Source of the DNA: an uncultured Verrucomicrobiota bacterium
GTDB taxonomy: Bacteria; Verrucomicrobiota; Verrucomicrobiia; Limisphaerales; UBA9464
Assembly (NCBI GenBank): GCA_903925515.1
Contig: CAIYFP010000106.1
Coordinates: 1-17,421, forward strand
DNA length: 17,421 nt
Direction: 5' to 3'
A program made the position numbers and the translations under genes. Of the stretch, positions 7,286-14,760 are shown piece after piece (position 1 is the stretch's first letter; the number at the start of each line of letters is the position of its first letter). Under the pieces are notes generated by a model that saw nothing but the letters and a program-made list of their open reading frames with translations, was not told the DNA's origin and made no database searches.

Positions 7286-9810
7286 CAGAATTGTCCTCCG
7301 AGCGATACGTTGGCGCGGGGCGAGTAGGCTTGGCGGTTGGGTGAGTCAGCCAAGGGGATGCCGACGACCGCCCGCAGGTCGAGAAGGTTGTTGATGTTGG
7401 CCGTCAATCCGAAGCCGAAGCTGGAAAGGGTGCGTGTATCGACTCGCGTGACGGCCCCGTCTGCCTGGAATCGCTGCCCCACGTCCATGAACGCAAAGCC
7501 GCGCAGCCAGGTCGGGACCGGCGACGAGAGCGAGGCCGCCTGGAACGCGAACTGCGGTGACAACAGGTCGATGCCCGTGGACCAGCCCATGTCCCCGATG
7601 TCGTCGCCCTCGAAGTACCCGCGCACGCTGGACATGCCGCCCAAGGGTTGTTGCTCGGTGGGAAGCAGCGGGCCCGTGGCGACCTGCCCGTTGCCACGGA
7701 GTGCCACCGACCAATCGGCGCCCAGCGACTGCTCGTGTCGGAGGGCCAGCGTGGCCTTGCCGAACGTGGCGGAGGCCCGGGTCGAGTAGGCAGTGCGGTC
7801 GAAGTCGGACTCGTTGCCCACGACGTTGGCGGTGAGGGCGAGGGAGGCGGTGGTGGACCCGCGCGGGCCGGAGCGGGAGAAGTCGGCGGCGACGGTGAAG
7901 GGCAGGTAGGCGGCGCCGTTCTGGCGCGGGGGTTGGGGCGATGCGACCTGGCTTTGGATGGTCTGGGAGCCCTGGGCGTTGGTGACGACGGTGGTGATGA
8001 TGAAGTTGTTGGTGTTGAACGCCTGGAGGCCGAAGTGCTTGGCCTCGACCCCGGCCGACAACCCGAGGCGACGGCGGTCGTCGAGGACGATGGGGTAGGC
8101 GAGGCGCGCGCCGCCGGACTCGATGCCGACGAGGCTGCGGCCGGAGTCGCGGGAGACGATGGTCAGGAGCGGCGTCTGGGACACGACGCGGCCTGGGGCG
8201 AGCTGCACACCGGTGTCGGTGGAGGCCGCGTTGGCGAAGAAGGTGAGGTCGGGGCGTGCGCCCGCCGGCGGCAGGCGGAACTGGCGCGAGCCCTCGTCGA
8301 AGCCAAAAGCGCGGTTGGCGCGGATTTGCTCCTCGACGGACTCGGGCTCGCCGAAGGGCAGCCGGTAGTAGCCGCCGTAGAAGGCGACCTGGGGGCGGTT
8401 GAGGAGGAAGTCCGGCGTGGGCGACTCCAGCTTCATGGCCTCGGGGGAGAAGCCGTAGGACAGGCCGGCCTGATGCTCGCGTTGCCAGAGATTGCGGTGC
8501 TGCAAGGAGGTGTTGATGCGCCACTCCGGCGTCGCGGGCGGCGTTTGGTTGTTGATGTCCAACCGGCCGTGCAACGGGCTCTGGTCCTTCACGCGCAAGG
8601 TCAGGGCGCTGGTGCCGGGCTCCGGGCCGGGCCCGATGACCGGGTAGATCTGCCGGTCACGGTTCTGGTTCGCGATGTCGAGCTCGCGCTGGAAGACGCG
8701 GGAGTTGAAGGGCCCTTGGGTCCGGAGGCTCGGAAGGGAACGCCGGACGTTGTTGGAGGAGAAGTGACGGTTGCCAACGACGAGGACCTCGGCCAGCGCG
8801 CCCTCGGTGACGAGGACGCGGACGGTGGCGTTGGTGAGTTGCTGCTGGGGCAGGGAGACGCCCACGGTGGCCCAGCCGCGCTCGCGATAGGCGAGCTGGA
8901 GCTCGCCGAGCGCCTTCTGGATCTGGGGCAGCGTGATGCGCTCGCCCACGGCGGGCGCGAGGGTCTGCTCGATCACGGCGACGGGGAGCAGCGTGTTGCC
9001 CTGGACGTCGTAGCGCCGCACCTCGAAGGACGGCGGCGCGGGCGGCGTGTTGGTCCGGGCCGCGTCGCGGGCGGCGGCGACGAGGTTGGGACCCTCGTTC
9101 ACCCGGATGAGCAGGGACCCGCCGGCGAGCACTTGCGAGGGCGCTTGGACCGCCGCGTTGGAGAAGCCGCGCCCGACGTAGGCGCCTCGCAACCGCGCCA
9201 ACGTCAGCCTGAGGGCCTCCGGCGATGTCGCACCGCCGGCCGCGCCCGAGAGGATGCCGTCGAGTTCCTCCGCCGTGAGGGCGGTGTTGCCGTGGACGAC
9301 GAAATGGCGGATCTCGAAGGACGGCACGACCCAGCCTGGCAGCACGCCGGGCCCGGGATCCGGTCGCCGGGCGTCCTCGATGACGACCACGCGGGCAACC
9401 CCGTTGGTCAGGGGTTGGCGTGGAAGGACCACCGAGACCCCGGGAAGCCCGGCGTCCCGGTACGCTTGCTGGAGCCGCAGCAGCGACGCGCGCACCCGCG
9501 TGATCGGCACGTCCGGCCCGGTGGCTCCCGCCAGCAGCGACTGGACGGTCTCCGGCGCGAGCCGCAAACTCCCGGAGACATCGAAGGAGCGGATCTCGTA
9601 GCCGTGGGCAGGACGAGGGGCTGCGACGGGATCGGCGGCGACGCCCGTGGCCGCGGGGGCTGTTGCAAGCCATGAGGCCGTGAGGGCGATGATGAAGGTC
9701 CCGGCCCCGTGCCGCGTGGCGGGTGCGCCAACCCGGCGTGCACCGCGCAGGAATTGTCCTGACGAGGGCGCGCTGGGGGCTCCGGGGCGTTGGGGGCCGG
9801 GACGCATCAT
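7285..9810 (-). CDS. TpsB/ShlB/FhaC-type outer-membrane transporter with four apparent POTRA repeats
   Basis: An 841-residue Omp85-superfamily transporter that would export the adjoining TpsA. A long basic N-terminus precedes a hydrophobic signal segment (about 38-59). Four POTRA-like units follow: about 72-146 ('EIRSFDVSGSLRL...VVVIE'), 165-239 ('FEIRHFVVHGNTAL...IRVNEG'), 262-337 ('FEVRRYDVQGNTLL...VLVTEG') and 338-409 ('AEVLVVGNRHF...TLRVKD'). Family members such as FhaC have two. The barrel starts near 412 ('LHGRLDINNQTPPATPEWR'), carries the conserved VRGY loop motif at 729-732 and ends in phenylalanine, as outer-membrane barrels do. Length exceeds the usual 550-600 residues, mostly through the extra POTRAs. 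The gene is 42 bp after the PstS-like gene and its stop overlaps the tpsA start. Two adjacent ATGs (9810, 9807) are possible; no Shine-Dalgarno sequence separates them. Confidence 0.92.
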   Translation of the reverse strand: MMRPGPQRPGAPSAPSSGQFLRGARRVGAPATRHGAGTFIIALTASWLATAPAATGVAADPVAAPRPAHGYEIRSFDVSGSLRLAPETVQSLLAGATGPDVPITRVRASLLRLQQAYRDAGLPGVSVVLPRQPLTNGVARVVVIEDARRPDPGPGVLPGWVVPSFEIRHFVVHGNTALTAEELDGILSGAAGGATSPEALRLTLARLRGAYVGRGFSNAAVQAPSQVLAGGSLLIRVNEGPNLVAAARDAARTNTPPAPPSFEVRRYDVQGNTLLPVAVIEQTLAPAVGERITLPQIQKALGELQLAYRERGWATVGVSLPQQQLTNATVRVLVTEGALAEVLVVGNRHFSSNNVRRSLPSLRTQGPFNSRVFQRELDIANQNRDRQIYPVIGPGPEPGTSALTLRVKDQSPLHGRLDINNQTPPATPEWRINTSLQHRNLWQREHQAGLSYGFSPEAMKLESPTPDFLLNRPQVAFYGGYYRLPFGEPESVEEQIRANRAFGFDEGSRQFRLPPAGARPDLTFFANAASTDTGVQLAPGRVVSQTPLLTIVSRDSGRSLVGIESGGARLAYPIVLDDRRRLGLSAGVEAKHFGLQAFNTNNFIITTVVTNAQGSQTIQSQVASPQPPRQNGAAYLPFTVAADFSRSGPRGSTTASLALTANVVGNESDFDRTAYSTRASATFGKATLALRHEQSLGADWSVALRGNGQVATGPLLPTEQQPLGGMSSVRGYFEGDDIGDMGWSTGIDLLSPQFAFQAASLSSPVPTWLRGFAFMDVGQRFQADGAVTRVDTRTLSSFGFGLTANINNLLDLRAVVGIPLADSPNRQAYSPRANVSLGGQF
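7294..7299 (-). promoter_or_regulatory. Shine-Dalgarno site for tpsA inside the tpsB 3' end
   Basis: On the - strand the sequence reads GGAGGA, then 8 nt, then the TGATG in which the tpsB stop and tpsA start share a base. It is the clearest ribosome-binding site in the cluster; most other genes here lack one. It supports the 7285 start and suggests both coupling and strong independent initiation for the exported filament. Confidence 0.75.
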
Positions 9811-9852
9811 GTTGGGCGTTGGCGCTCGAGGATTGGAGGGCTGGGCGACCGC

Positions 9853-10935
9853 CTACTCCTTGGGCGCCACGGGTGCGCCGTCGGACGTCCGCTCGACGTT
9901 AAGGCGGTCGATGGGGACGGAGTAGGCGGAGGACTTGAGGGCGACGCCAATGCCGGCCACGAGGGCTTCGCGGAACGTCTTGATGTTGGCGGCCGCCGTG
10001 GAGCGGTTGAGGAGGTGCTCGTACACCCAGAGCGAGTACTGGCCGTTGTACAGCGGGGTGAAGTCGTTGGACACGTTGTTGAACGTGCCGACGAAGGGCA
10101 GGGCGCCGTTGTAGCGGAGGACGTTGGCCCCGCCGTTCACGCCGATGGCGTCGGCGGTGACGAGGTAGGAGATGGCGGGGCCGAAGTTGTTGAGGTGGTC
10201 GCGAATCTGGGTGGCATTGCGACCGGTGGGGTCGTTGACGTAGGCGGTCTTGGCGGCGTCCCAGTAGTACGAGATCGGCGAGCCGGTGAAGAGGGCTTCC
10301 TTGAAGAGGGCGACGCGCTGCCCAGCGGTGGGGTCGCGGTTGATGAAGACGAGGTCGCCGGTGTCGTTGGTGTTGCCGGTGAAGAACCACGCCGGGAGCT
10401 TGCCGTTGGCAGCCAGCGTCTTGAGCTGGTGCGACGTGATGTTCGTGAGGCCGGCCGGCGCGGTCTTGCTCTTGAGGAGCACGATGGGCGTCGCGCCGAA
10501 GCGCACGTCCTCGAGCTTGGGCGTGAGGAACTCCGTCGATTGCTGGAAGACCGACGAGAACGCGATGTCGGAGGGCAGGTTGACGGTGTTGGTGTCGCCG
10601 GGGTTGGCCGAGGCGAGGAAGTTGACGTTGCGATTCTGGGTGAGGTCTTGCAGGCCGGCCACGGCGCCGTTGTAGAAGGCGCGCACGGTGACGGTCTGGT
10701 TGCCAAACAGGGACGGGATGGTGCCCGTCCAGGTCACCTTGAGCTGGGCCGGGGCCGTGGGGCCGTCGGCGGGGTTTTGGGACGCGAGGTTGGGTCCGTA
10801 GAGCGTCCGGATGGCGAGGTAGGCCGTGTCGCGGAACGCGACGGCGCCGGAGAGGCGGATTTCGACCTGGGCCACGGCCGTGGAGGCGGTGGCGAGGGCA
10901 ACGAGGAGCGGAGCGATCAGACGTGAAGTTTTCAT
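9853..10935 (-). CDS. PstS-like secreted periplasmic substrate-binding protein
   Basis: A 360-residue secreted protein of the periplasmic binding protein type II fold, closest in pattern to PstS. A signal peptide is evident (residues 1-22, ending 'STAVA'). Features resembling PstS are the early ligand loop 'RLSGAVAFRDTAY' (27-39), 'SDIAFSSVFQ' (122-131), 'FINRDPTAGQRVALFKE' (197-213; compare the R-x-DGSGT loop) and the late 'YNGQYSLWVYEHLLNR' (296-311; compare the 'YP..GYEHL' segment). The ligand residues differ from classical PstS, so the ligand could be phosphate, another oxyanion or something else. No ABC permease or ATPase lies nearby. The ATG at 10935 was chosen over a longer frame to 11268, which would overlap the upstream gene and lose the signal peptide. 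It is 49 bp after the unknown secreted protein and 42 bp before tpsB. Confidence 0.72.
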   Translation of the reverse strand: MKTSRLIAPLLVALATASTAVAQVEIRLSGAVAFRDTAYLAIRTLYGPNLASQNPADGPTAPAQLKVTWTGTIPSLFGNQTVTVRAFYNGAVAGLQDLTQNRNVNFLASANPGDTNTVNLPSDIAFSSVFQQSTEFLTPKLEDVRFGATPIVLLKSKTAPAGLTNITSHQLKTLAANGKLPAWFFTGNTNDTGDLVFINRDPTAGQRVALFKEALFTGSPISYYWDAAKTAYVNDPTGRNATQIRDHLNNFGPAISYLVTADAIGVNGGANVLRYNGALPFVGTFNNVSNDFTPLYNGQYSLWVYEHLLNRSTAAANIKTFREALVAGIGVALKSSAYSVPIDRLNVERTSDGAPVAPKE

Positions 10936-10984
10936 GGTGGGAAAGGAGGGACGAAGTTGAGGGGGACGAAGGGTGGAAAGGCGC

Positions 10985-11977
10985 CTAGCGAAGGACCTCG
11001 ATGGCATAAAACCGGGCCTCGGAGGCGTTGGTGTCTTGGAGCGTGAGGCTGGAACCCGTGCCTGGGGCCGATGCACCCGCCGACCATTGGGCGATGGGCG
11101 CGGCCAGCCCGGAGGCGTCGGTGCTCCGGAGCCGGTACGTGGCCCCGGCAATGCTCGGGAAGGTGATGCTCGATGTGTCGCCGGACCGGTTGATGCCGGC
11201 GATTTGCGGCCTGGGGACCTCGGTCGTCGCGGCCGTGAAGGACAGCGTGCCATCGGGCTTGAACTCAAACACGCCCAGCACCCGGCCCGGCTTGTTCAGC
11301 GTGCCCGCGGCCGTGGAGCCAGGAAGCAGCTCGACCAGGTCCGCCCGCGAGACGTTGGACGGGTCGGCATCAAAGTCCTCTGGCGTGAGCTGGGCCGCGG
11401 AGCCCTGGAAGCTGGCGACGTAATCCGTGGACGGGCCCAGGACCGGTCCCAGCGTGAACGGGCTGGTCAGGGGGATCGCCACGGCGGTCGAGGTGTTGTC
11501 GGCCCCCGAAGGCGTCAGGGAACTATAGGCCGCCGCGGTCTTCCCGATGGCGTCGATCTGGGATCCGGCATTGCCCTGGATGGACTGGCCCTTGCGGAGC
11601 CACGGGGTCGCCGGCTCGGTTGGTTCCAACCGGGGCGCGGTGACCCACAACGTCTGGATGGGAAAGGCGTCCAGGAGCGGCGGGCGGTTGGCGCCGGCCA
11701 CGGACCAAGAAAGGCCGTTCAGCGTTGGGAACGCCGCGCCCACAAGCACGGGATCCACGCGCGCGATCGCGATCGTCGCGCCAGGGGGCAACGTCGAGAA
11801 GCCCGGCGCCGGGCCGAGGTTCACGACCAAGTCCGCCGCCACGCCGCTCTGGCGCAGGGTCAGCACGAGGTCGCCGGGCGTGTATTGGAACGACGCGGCA
11901 CGAAGGCCGAGCGCTGTCGCGGCCGCGATGGCCGCCGCCGACCAATTCAGTCGGCTTGCTGCGATGTTTGTCTTCAT
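10985..11977 (-). CDS. Secreted protein of unknown function with C-terminal 'YRLRSTD' module
   Basis: A 330-residue exported protein of no known function. A signal peptide is plausible (residues 1-28, ending 'LGLRAA'). The mature start 'SFQYTPGDLVLTLRQSGVAADLVVNLGPAPGF' and a following 'LNGLSWSVAG' resemble hypothetical secreted proteins I recall from Verrucomicrobiota. The last 80 residues form a small beta-rich module ('IAGINRSGDTSSITFPSIAGATYRLRSTD', then 'LTLQDTNASEARFYAIEVL') that recurs at the C-termini of such proteins and looks like a fibronectin-like or anchoring domain. No catalytic motif is seen. It sits between the porin (178 bp upstream) and the PstS-like gene (49 bp downstream), so an envelope role tied to those two is likely. 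An in-frame ATG at 12034 would add 19 residues ahead of the signal peptide; 11977 is preferred. Neither start has a Shine-Dalgarno sequence. Confidence 0.8.
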   Translation of the reverse strand: MKTNIAASRLNWSAAAIAAATALGLRAASFQYTPGDLVLTLRQSGVAADLVVNLGPAPGFSTLPPGATIAIARVDPVLVGAAFPTLNGLSWSVAGANRPPLLDAFPIQTLWVTAPRLEPTEPATPWLRKGQSIQGNAGSQIDAIGKTAAAYSSLTPSGADNTSTAVAIPLTSPFTLGPVLGPSTDYVASFQGSAAQLTPEDFDADPSNVSRADLVELLPGSTAAGTLNKPGRVLGVFEFKPDGTLSFTAATTEVPRPQIAGINRSGDTSSITFPSIAGATYRLRSTDASGLAAPIAQWSAGASAPGTGSSLTLQDTNASEARFYAIEVLR

Positions 11978-12010
11978 GGGATGTGCATGGGAGTCGATGT
12001 GCGAGGTGTC

Positions 12011-12039
12011 CGGTCCTGCCCGCACGGCGGGCATGACCG
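12011..12039 (-). promoter_or_regulatory. Strong hairpin in the leader of the unknown secreted-protein gene
   Basis: An inverted repeat with 5-bp outer arms (CGGTC/GACCG), one mismatch, 7-bp inner arms (TGCCCGC/GCGGGCA) and a 3-nt loop. It lies in the 178-bp gap between the porin stop and the 11977 start, about 34 nt before that start. No T-run follows on either strand, so it is not a standard intrinsic terminator. It may stabilise mRNA ends, attenuate transcription or bind a dimeric regulator. Confidence 0.6.
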
Positions 12040-12155
12040 TGAGTAACCAGGCTTCGGCAAGGCGGCCGCAGGCCCGGTCCGGTGGGTTGGGAAGCCGCCC
12101 CGTGTGGGGTGGGAAAGCGAGGGCCGCGAACGGTGATGCGTGGCGTTCATGGCTG

Positions 12156-13817
12156 CTAGAAGGAGAGCTGCACCCGGGCCGAGAACAGGTTCTCGTCCTG
12201 GGCCGACACCGTGGCCGGGGCCACGAGCGAGCCCGGGTTGGCGATGCTGGGCGGCGCGCCGCCGCCGTTGAAGGTGGTGTGCGTGAAGCTCGCGAGGACG
12301 CGCAGGTTCCGATTCAACCACCAGTTGAGCCCGACGCTCCACGCCGTGGCGTCGGTGGCGGAGAAGTCCGGGTTGGCGAACGACGGGAACGCCGCGTCGT
12401 CGATGTCGAGCTGGGAATAGCGGCCCACGACCTGCCAGGCACCCCAGCCCGGCGAGCGGAGCGTGAAGGGCCGCCGGGGCTGGATGGCCCCAAAGGAAGC
12501 GTCCTCGCCGGTCAGGAACCATCCACCCGTCACCTGCCATGCGCGATGGGTGAGGTTGGCAGAGCGGAAGGTCGTGGAATTATACACGTCTTGGCTCGAC
12601 CAGACGTACTCGCCCATAAGCCCGAACGGCCCGGCGTACCAGTAGCCCTGAGGCGAGAGGCGCCAGTGCTTGCCGTCGGCGACAACGGGTCCAACGAGGG
12701 GGTTATAGGCGAAGAATTGCTGGGTGCCGGGCGACGTATAGAACCCGGGCAAGGGCTCGCCGATGGCGGCGGGGAGCCCAAGGGCGTTGGACGACACCTG
12801 CGCATGGGATCCGCCCACGCCAAAGCCAAGGCCATTGAGCCACTTCAACTCGAGCGGCTTGAAGGGATGCACGAAGACCCTTCCCGCGAACTCCTTCCCG
12901 TCCGTGAAGTCGAAGGCGCCCGGGTTGCGGCCGTCGCCGGCGTTGTTGAACACGCCGGCCGCCGCCTCCACCGCGCCGTCCAGCCATGTGGTCCCCACCT
13001 GCACCCCCACGTTTCGCAGGGGAACCAGCCCGCTTGCCATGGAGCGTTCCGTGAAGTCGCCCGCCGCGATCGATTGGAGCAGTCCAAGTCCCACGGGCCC
13101 CTTGAACTTCCCCGCCTTGAACTCGAGGTGCTCGCCCAATCGATAGGCGACGAACGCGTCCTGGAGGCTCGAGCCCACGTCGTTGATGCCACCCCATTGG
13201 GGGATGATCTCGTAGGAGATGTCGCGGTAGAGCGTGCCGCGCAGGTAAAGGCGTGCCCGTCGTATGCCCAGGGTGTCGTTGCCCCGCGTCAGCGGGTTGT
13301 CCGAGAAGTAGGCGTGCCCGTCGGTTTGCAGGAGGCCCTTCAACGCCAGCGTGAAGTTGGTGTCGGCGGACCGGAATTGAATCCCGCCGGCCCCCACCGA
13401 AAGCACGGGGGTCTTGGCCGCCGCAGCCTTCGCCGCCGCCGCATGGGAAGCCTCGCGCTCCTCCATCGACTGGATCTTGCGCTGCAACTCGGCGGGCGTG
13501 GGGCCGTCTGACGGCGTGACGGCGATCTCGGGCAGGACCTTCCCGCCCTGCTCAATGGACTGGAGCTTGGACGCAAGCTCGGCCACGCGCTGCTGAAGGC
13601 GCCGCGTCTCCGCCCCGGCTTCCTCCTTGGCCCGGGCCGCCTCCCGCTTCTCCAGTTGCTCGATCCTGCCCAGCAACTGACGCACGAGTTCCGCATCCAC
13701 GGCGCCCGCCGGCGCCTGTGCGAGGACTGGGTGGACGGCCATCCACGTTGCCAAGGCAAGGGCGACGGCGGGGCGAAACAAGAGGGAGGGCGCAGGGAGG
13801 CCAGGGGGATTCTTCAT
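12156..13817 (-). CDS. Phosphate-selective porin O/P-type outer-membrane protein
   Basis: A 553-residue outer-membrane porin of the OprP/OprO family, which forms trimeric channels for phosphate, polyphosphate or related anions. The signal peptide ends at 'HPVLA'. An unusually long periplasmic coiled coil follows (about 40-130: 'LLGRIEQLEKREAARAKEE', 'RLQQRVAELASKLQSIEQ', 'RKIQSMEEREA'). The barrel begins near 'GIQFRSADTNFTLALKGLLQTDG' and shows the family pattern 'LGIRRARLYLRGTLYRDISYEI', 'LQDAFVAYRL...LEFKAGKFKGPVGL' and 'WYAGPFGLMGEYVWSSQDV'. It ends in 'VQLSF', the C-terminal Phe expected of such barrels. The ATG at 13817 is preferred to a TTG at 13832. The coiled coil is not part of classical OprP and could trimerise the protein or span towards peptidoglycan. 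Ligand specificity cannot be read from sequence alone. Confidence 0.88.
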   Translation of the reverse strand: MKNPPGLPAPSLLFRPAVALALATWMAVHPVLAQAPAGAVDAELVRQLLGRIEQLEKREAARAKEEAGAETRRLQQRVAELASKLQSIEQGGKVLPEIAVTPSDGPTPAELQRKIQSMEEREASHAAAAKAAAAKTPVLSVGAGGIQFRSADTNFTLALKGLLQTDGHAYFSDNPLTRGNDTLGIRRARLYLRGTLYRDISYEIIPQWGGINDVGSSLQDAFVAYRLGEHLEFKAGKFKGPVGLGLLQSIAAGDFTERSMASGLVPLRNVGVQVGTTWLDGAVEAAAGVFNNAGDGRNPGAFDFTDGKEFAGRVFVHPFKPLELKWLNGLGFGVGGSHAQVSSNALGLPAAIGEPLPGFYTSPGTQQFFAYNPLVGPVVADGKHWRLSPQGYWYAGPFGLMGEYVWSSQDVYNSTTFRSANLTHRAWQVTGGWFLTGEDASFGAIQPRRPFTLRSPGWGAWQVVGRYSQLDIDDAAFPSFANPDFSATDATAWSVGLNWWLNRNLRVLASFTHTTFNGGGAPPSIANPGSLVAPATVSAQDENLFSARVQLSF

Positions 13818-13892
13818 GCGGGAACGAGGCAAACGGGGGAAGCGAGGGGCATTCGGGGCACGGGCACGGCACGCCGAAGGTCAGGCGAGTGG

Positions 13893-13907
13893 GAGCGCGT
13901 GGCGCTC
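13893..13907 (-). promoter_or_regulatory. Small hairpin at the stop codon of the M14-type gene
   Basis: GAGCGC and GCGCTC (6 bp each) are separated by GTG, and the structure touches the M14 gene's TGA. On the transcript it lies just before the porin leader. No U-run follows. It could be a weak processing or attenuation structure, or chance in GC-rich DNA. Confidence 0.3.
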
Positions 13908-14712
13908 AGATGTTCTGGGCGACGGCCTGCACGTAGCGGTACTCGGTCAGGATCGTCTGGAGCGCGATGACCAAGGCGTCCACTTGGCGGTGCAGCGGGG
14001 CCTTCTGCGGCGTCTCCAGGGTGATTTCAAACGGCGGATGCGCCATGCCCGGGATGGACTGGAGCATGCCCGGGTAGCCGTCGTGGATGATGCCGGACTC
14101 GGCGTCGAAGCCATCGATGCGCGCCCCGTGGTTGCGGGGCAGGAAGCGGCCGGCCTCCAGCAACGCCGGATGGATCAGGTGCCGCGACAACACGTTGCCC
14201 TTCACGAACCCGTACAGGCCATGGCTCGTGTCGTCCGAGTGCAACGTGACGATCCCATGGAACGATTGCATCCAGATCTCGGACTCGAGGAACCGGACCT
14301 CGGGTTGCTCGCTTTGGCGCCAGAACTCGCGGTTGAGGTCCAGCCCGGCCCGGTTGTGCCGGGTGTTGTCCTCGAACCCCGTCGGGTTGCACATCGGGTA
14401 GATGAAGAGCGCGTAGCCCTCGGCCACGTCGGGGTTGGCCTCCAACGATTGCAGGAACTTCGGGAGCGCCAACGCGCCCTCCGGCTCGTCGCCGTGGATC
14501 GTCGCGAAGATGCCGATGCGCAGGGTGTCGCCCCCGCCGCGCCGGCCCATGTACAGGTAACGCGGGAGGGAATAGCCCGTGCCCTCCAGCTCGAAGCGGC
14601 CATGGGAGCCCGCGACGAAGGAGGGGTGGACGGCGGCGAGGTGGTCGATCGGGGCGAGGAGCCTCTCGATGGAGCGTCGAGGGGCGGGGGCAAGGGAGGG
14701 AAGCGCGGACAT
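13906..14712 (-). CDS. Succinylglutamate desuccinylase/aspartoacylase-like M14-family zinc hydrolase
   Basis: A 268-residue cytoplasmic protein of the M14 metallo-carboxypeptidase/AstE-AspA superfamily, whose members hydrolyse amide bonds of small acyl-amino acids or peptides. Visible active-site elements are the first zinc motif 'IHGDEPEG' (H73, E76), the substrate-carboxylate motif 'NRAGLDLNREF' (N120, R121, N127, R128), the second zinc histidine in 'TLHSDD' (H158), and the catalytic-type glutamate in 'FEITLETP' (E229 or E233). No signal peptide is seen. The length suits a minimal M14 domain without the C-terminal beta domain of AstE. It lies between yezD (48 bp) and the porin (88 bp) on the same strand. 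Its link to envelope transport is not obvious; it might release an oxyanion- or sulfur-containing substrate, which is speculation. The ATG at 14712 follows a C-rich leader with no Shine-Dalgarno sequence. Confidence 0.82.
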   Translation of the reverse strand: MSALPSLAPAPRRSIERLLAPIDHLAAVHPSFVAGSHGRFELEGTGYSLPRYLYMGRRGGGDTLRIGIFATIHGDEPEGALALPKFLQSLEANPDVAEGYALFIYPMCNPTGFEDNTRHNRAGLDLNREFWRQSEQPEVRFLESEIWMQSFHGIVTLHSDDTSHGLYGFVKGNVLSRHLIHPALLEAGRFLPRNHGARIDGFDAESGIIHDGYPGMLQSIPGMAHPPFEITLETPQKAPLHRQVDALVIALQTILTEYRYVQAVAQNI

Positions 14713-14760
14713 GGGGGAGTGGGGTTGGGGGAGTGGGATTGGGCGTCGGGGGGGATTGGG
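14713..14760 (+). other. G-quadruplex-forming intergenic spacer
   Basis: On the + strand this 48-bp gap contains seven runs of three or more G (5, 4, 5, 3, 3, 7 and 3) separated by 2-4 nt. It satisfies the standard intramolecular G-quadruplex pattern several times over. It includes a near-duplicate TGGGGGAGTGGG unit. The G-rich strand is the template for the - strand genes; their transcript would be C-rich here. Confidence 0.8.

Noticed and set aside
4220..7327. A 1035-codon open frame antisense to tpsA
   Set aside because: It is the complement of a well-supported exoprotein gene in GC-rich DNA; its translation is Gly/Asp/Glu/Val-rich with no domain, as expected from composition.
7648..9675. 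A 675-codon open frame antisense to tpsB
   Set aside because: Same composition artefact; low-complexity translation opposite a protein with clear POTRA and VRGY motifs.
10936..11268. 111-residue N-terminal extension of the PstS-like protein
   Set aside because: It would overlap the upstream secreted-protein gene and place the signal peptide internally; the ATG at 10935 gives a clean signal peptide.
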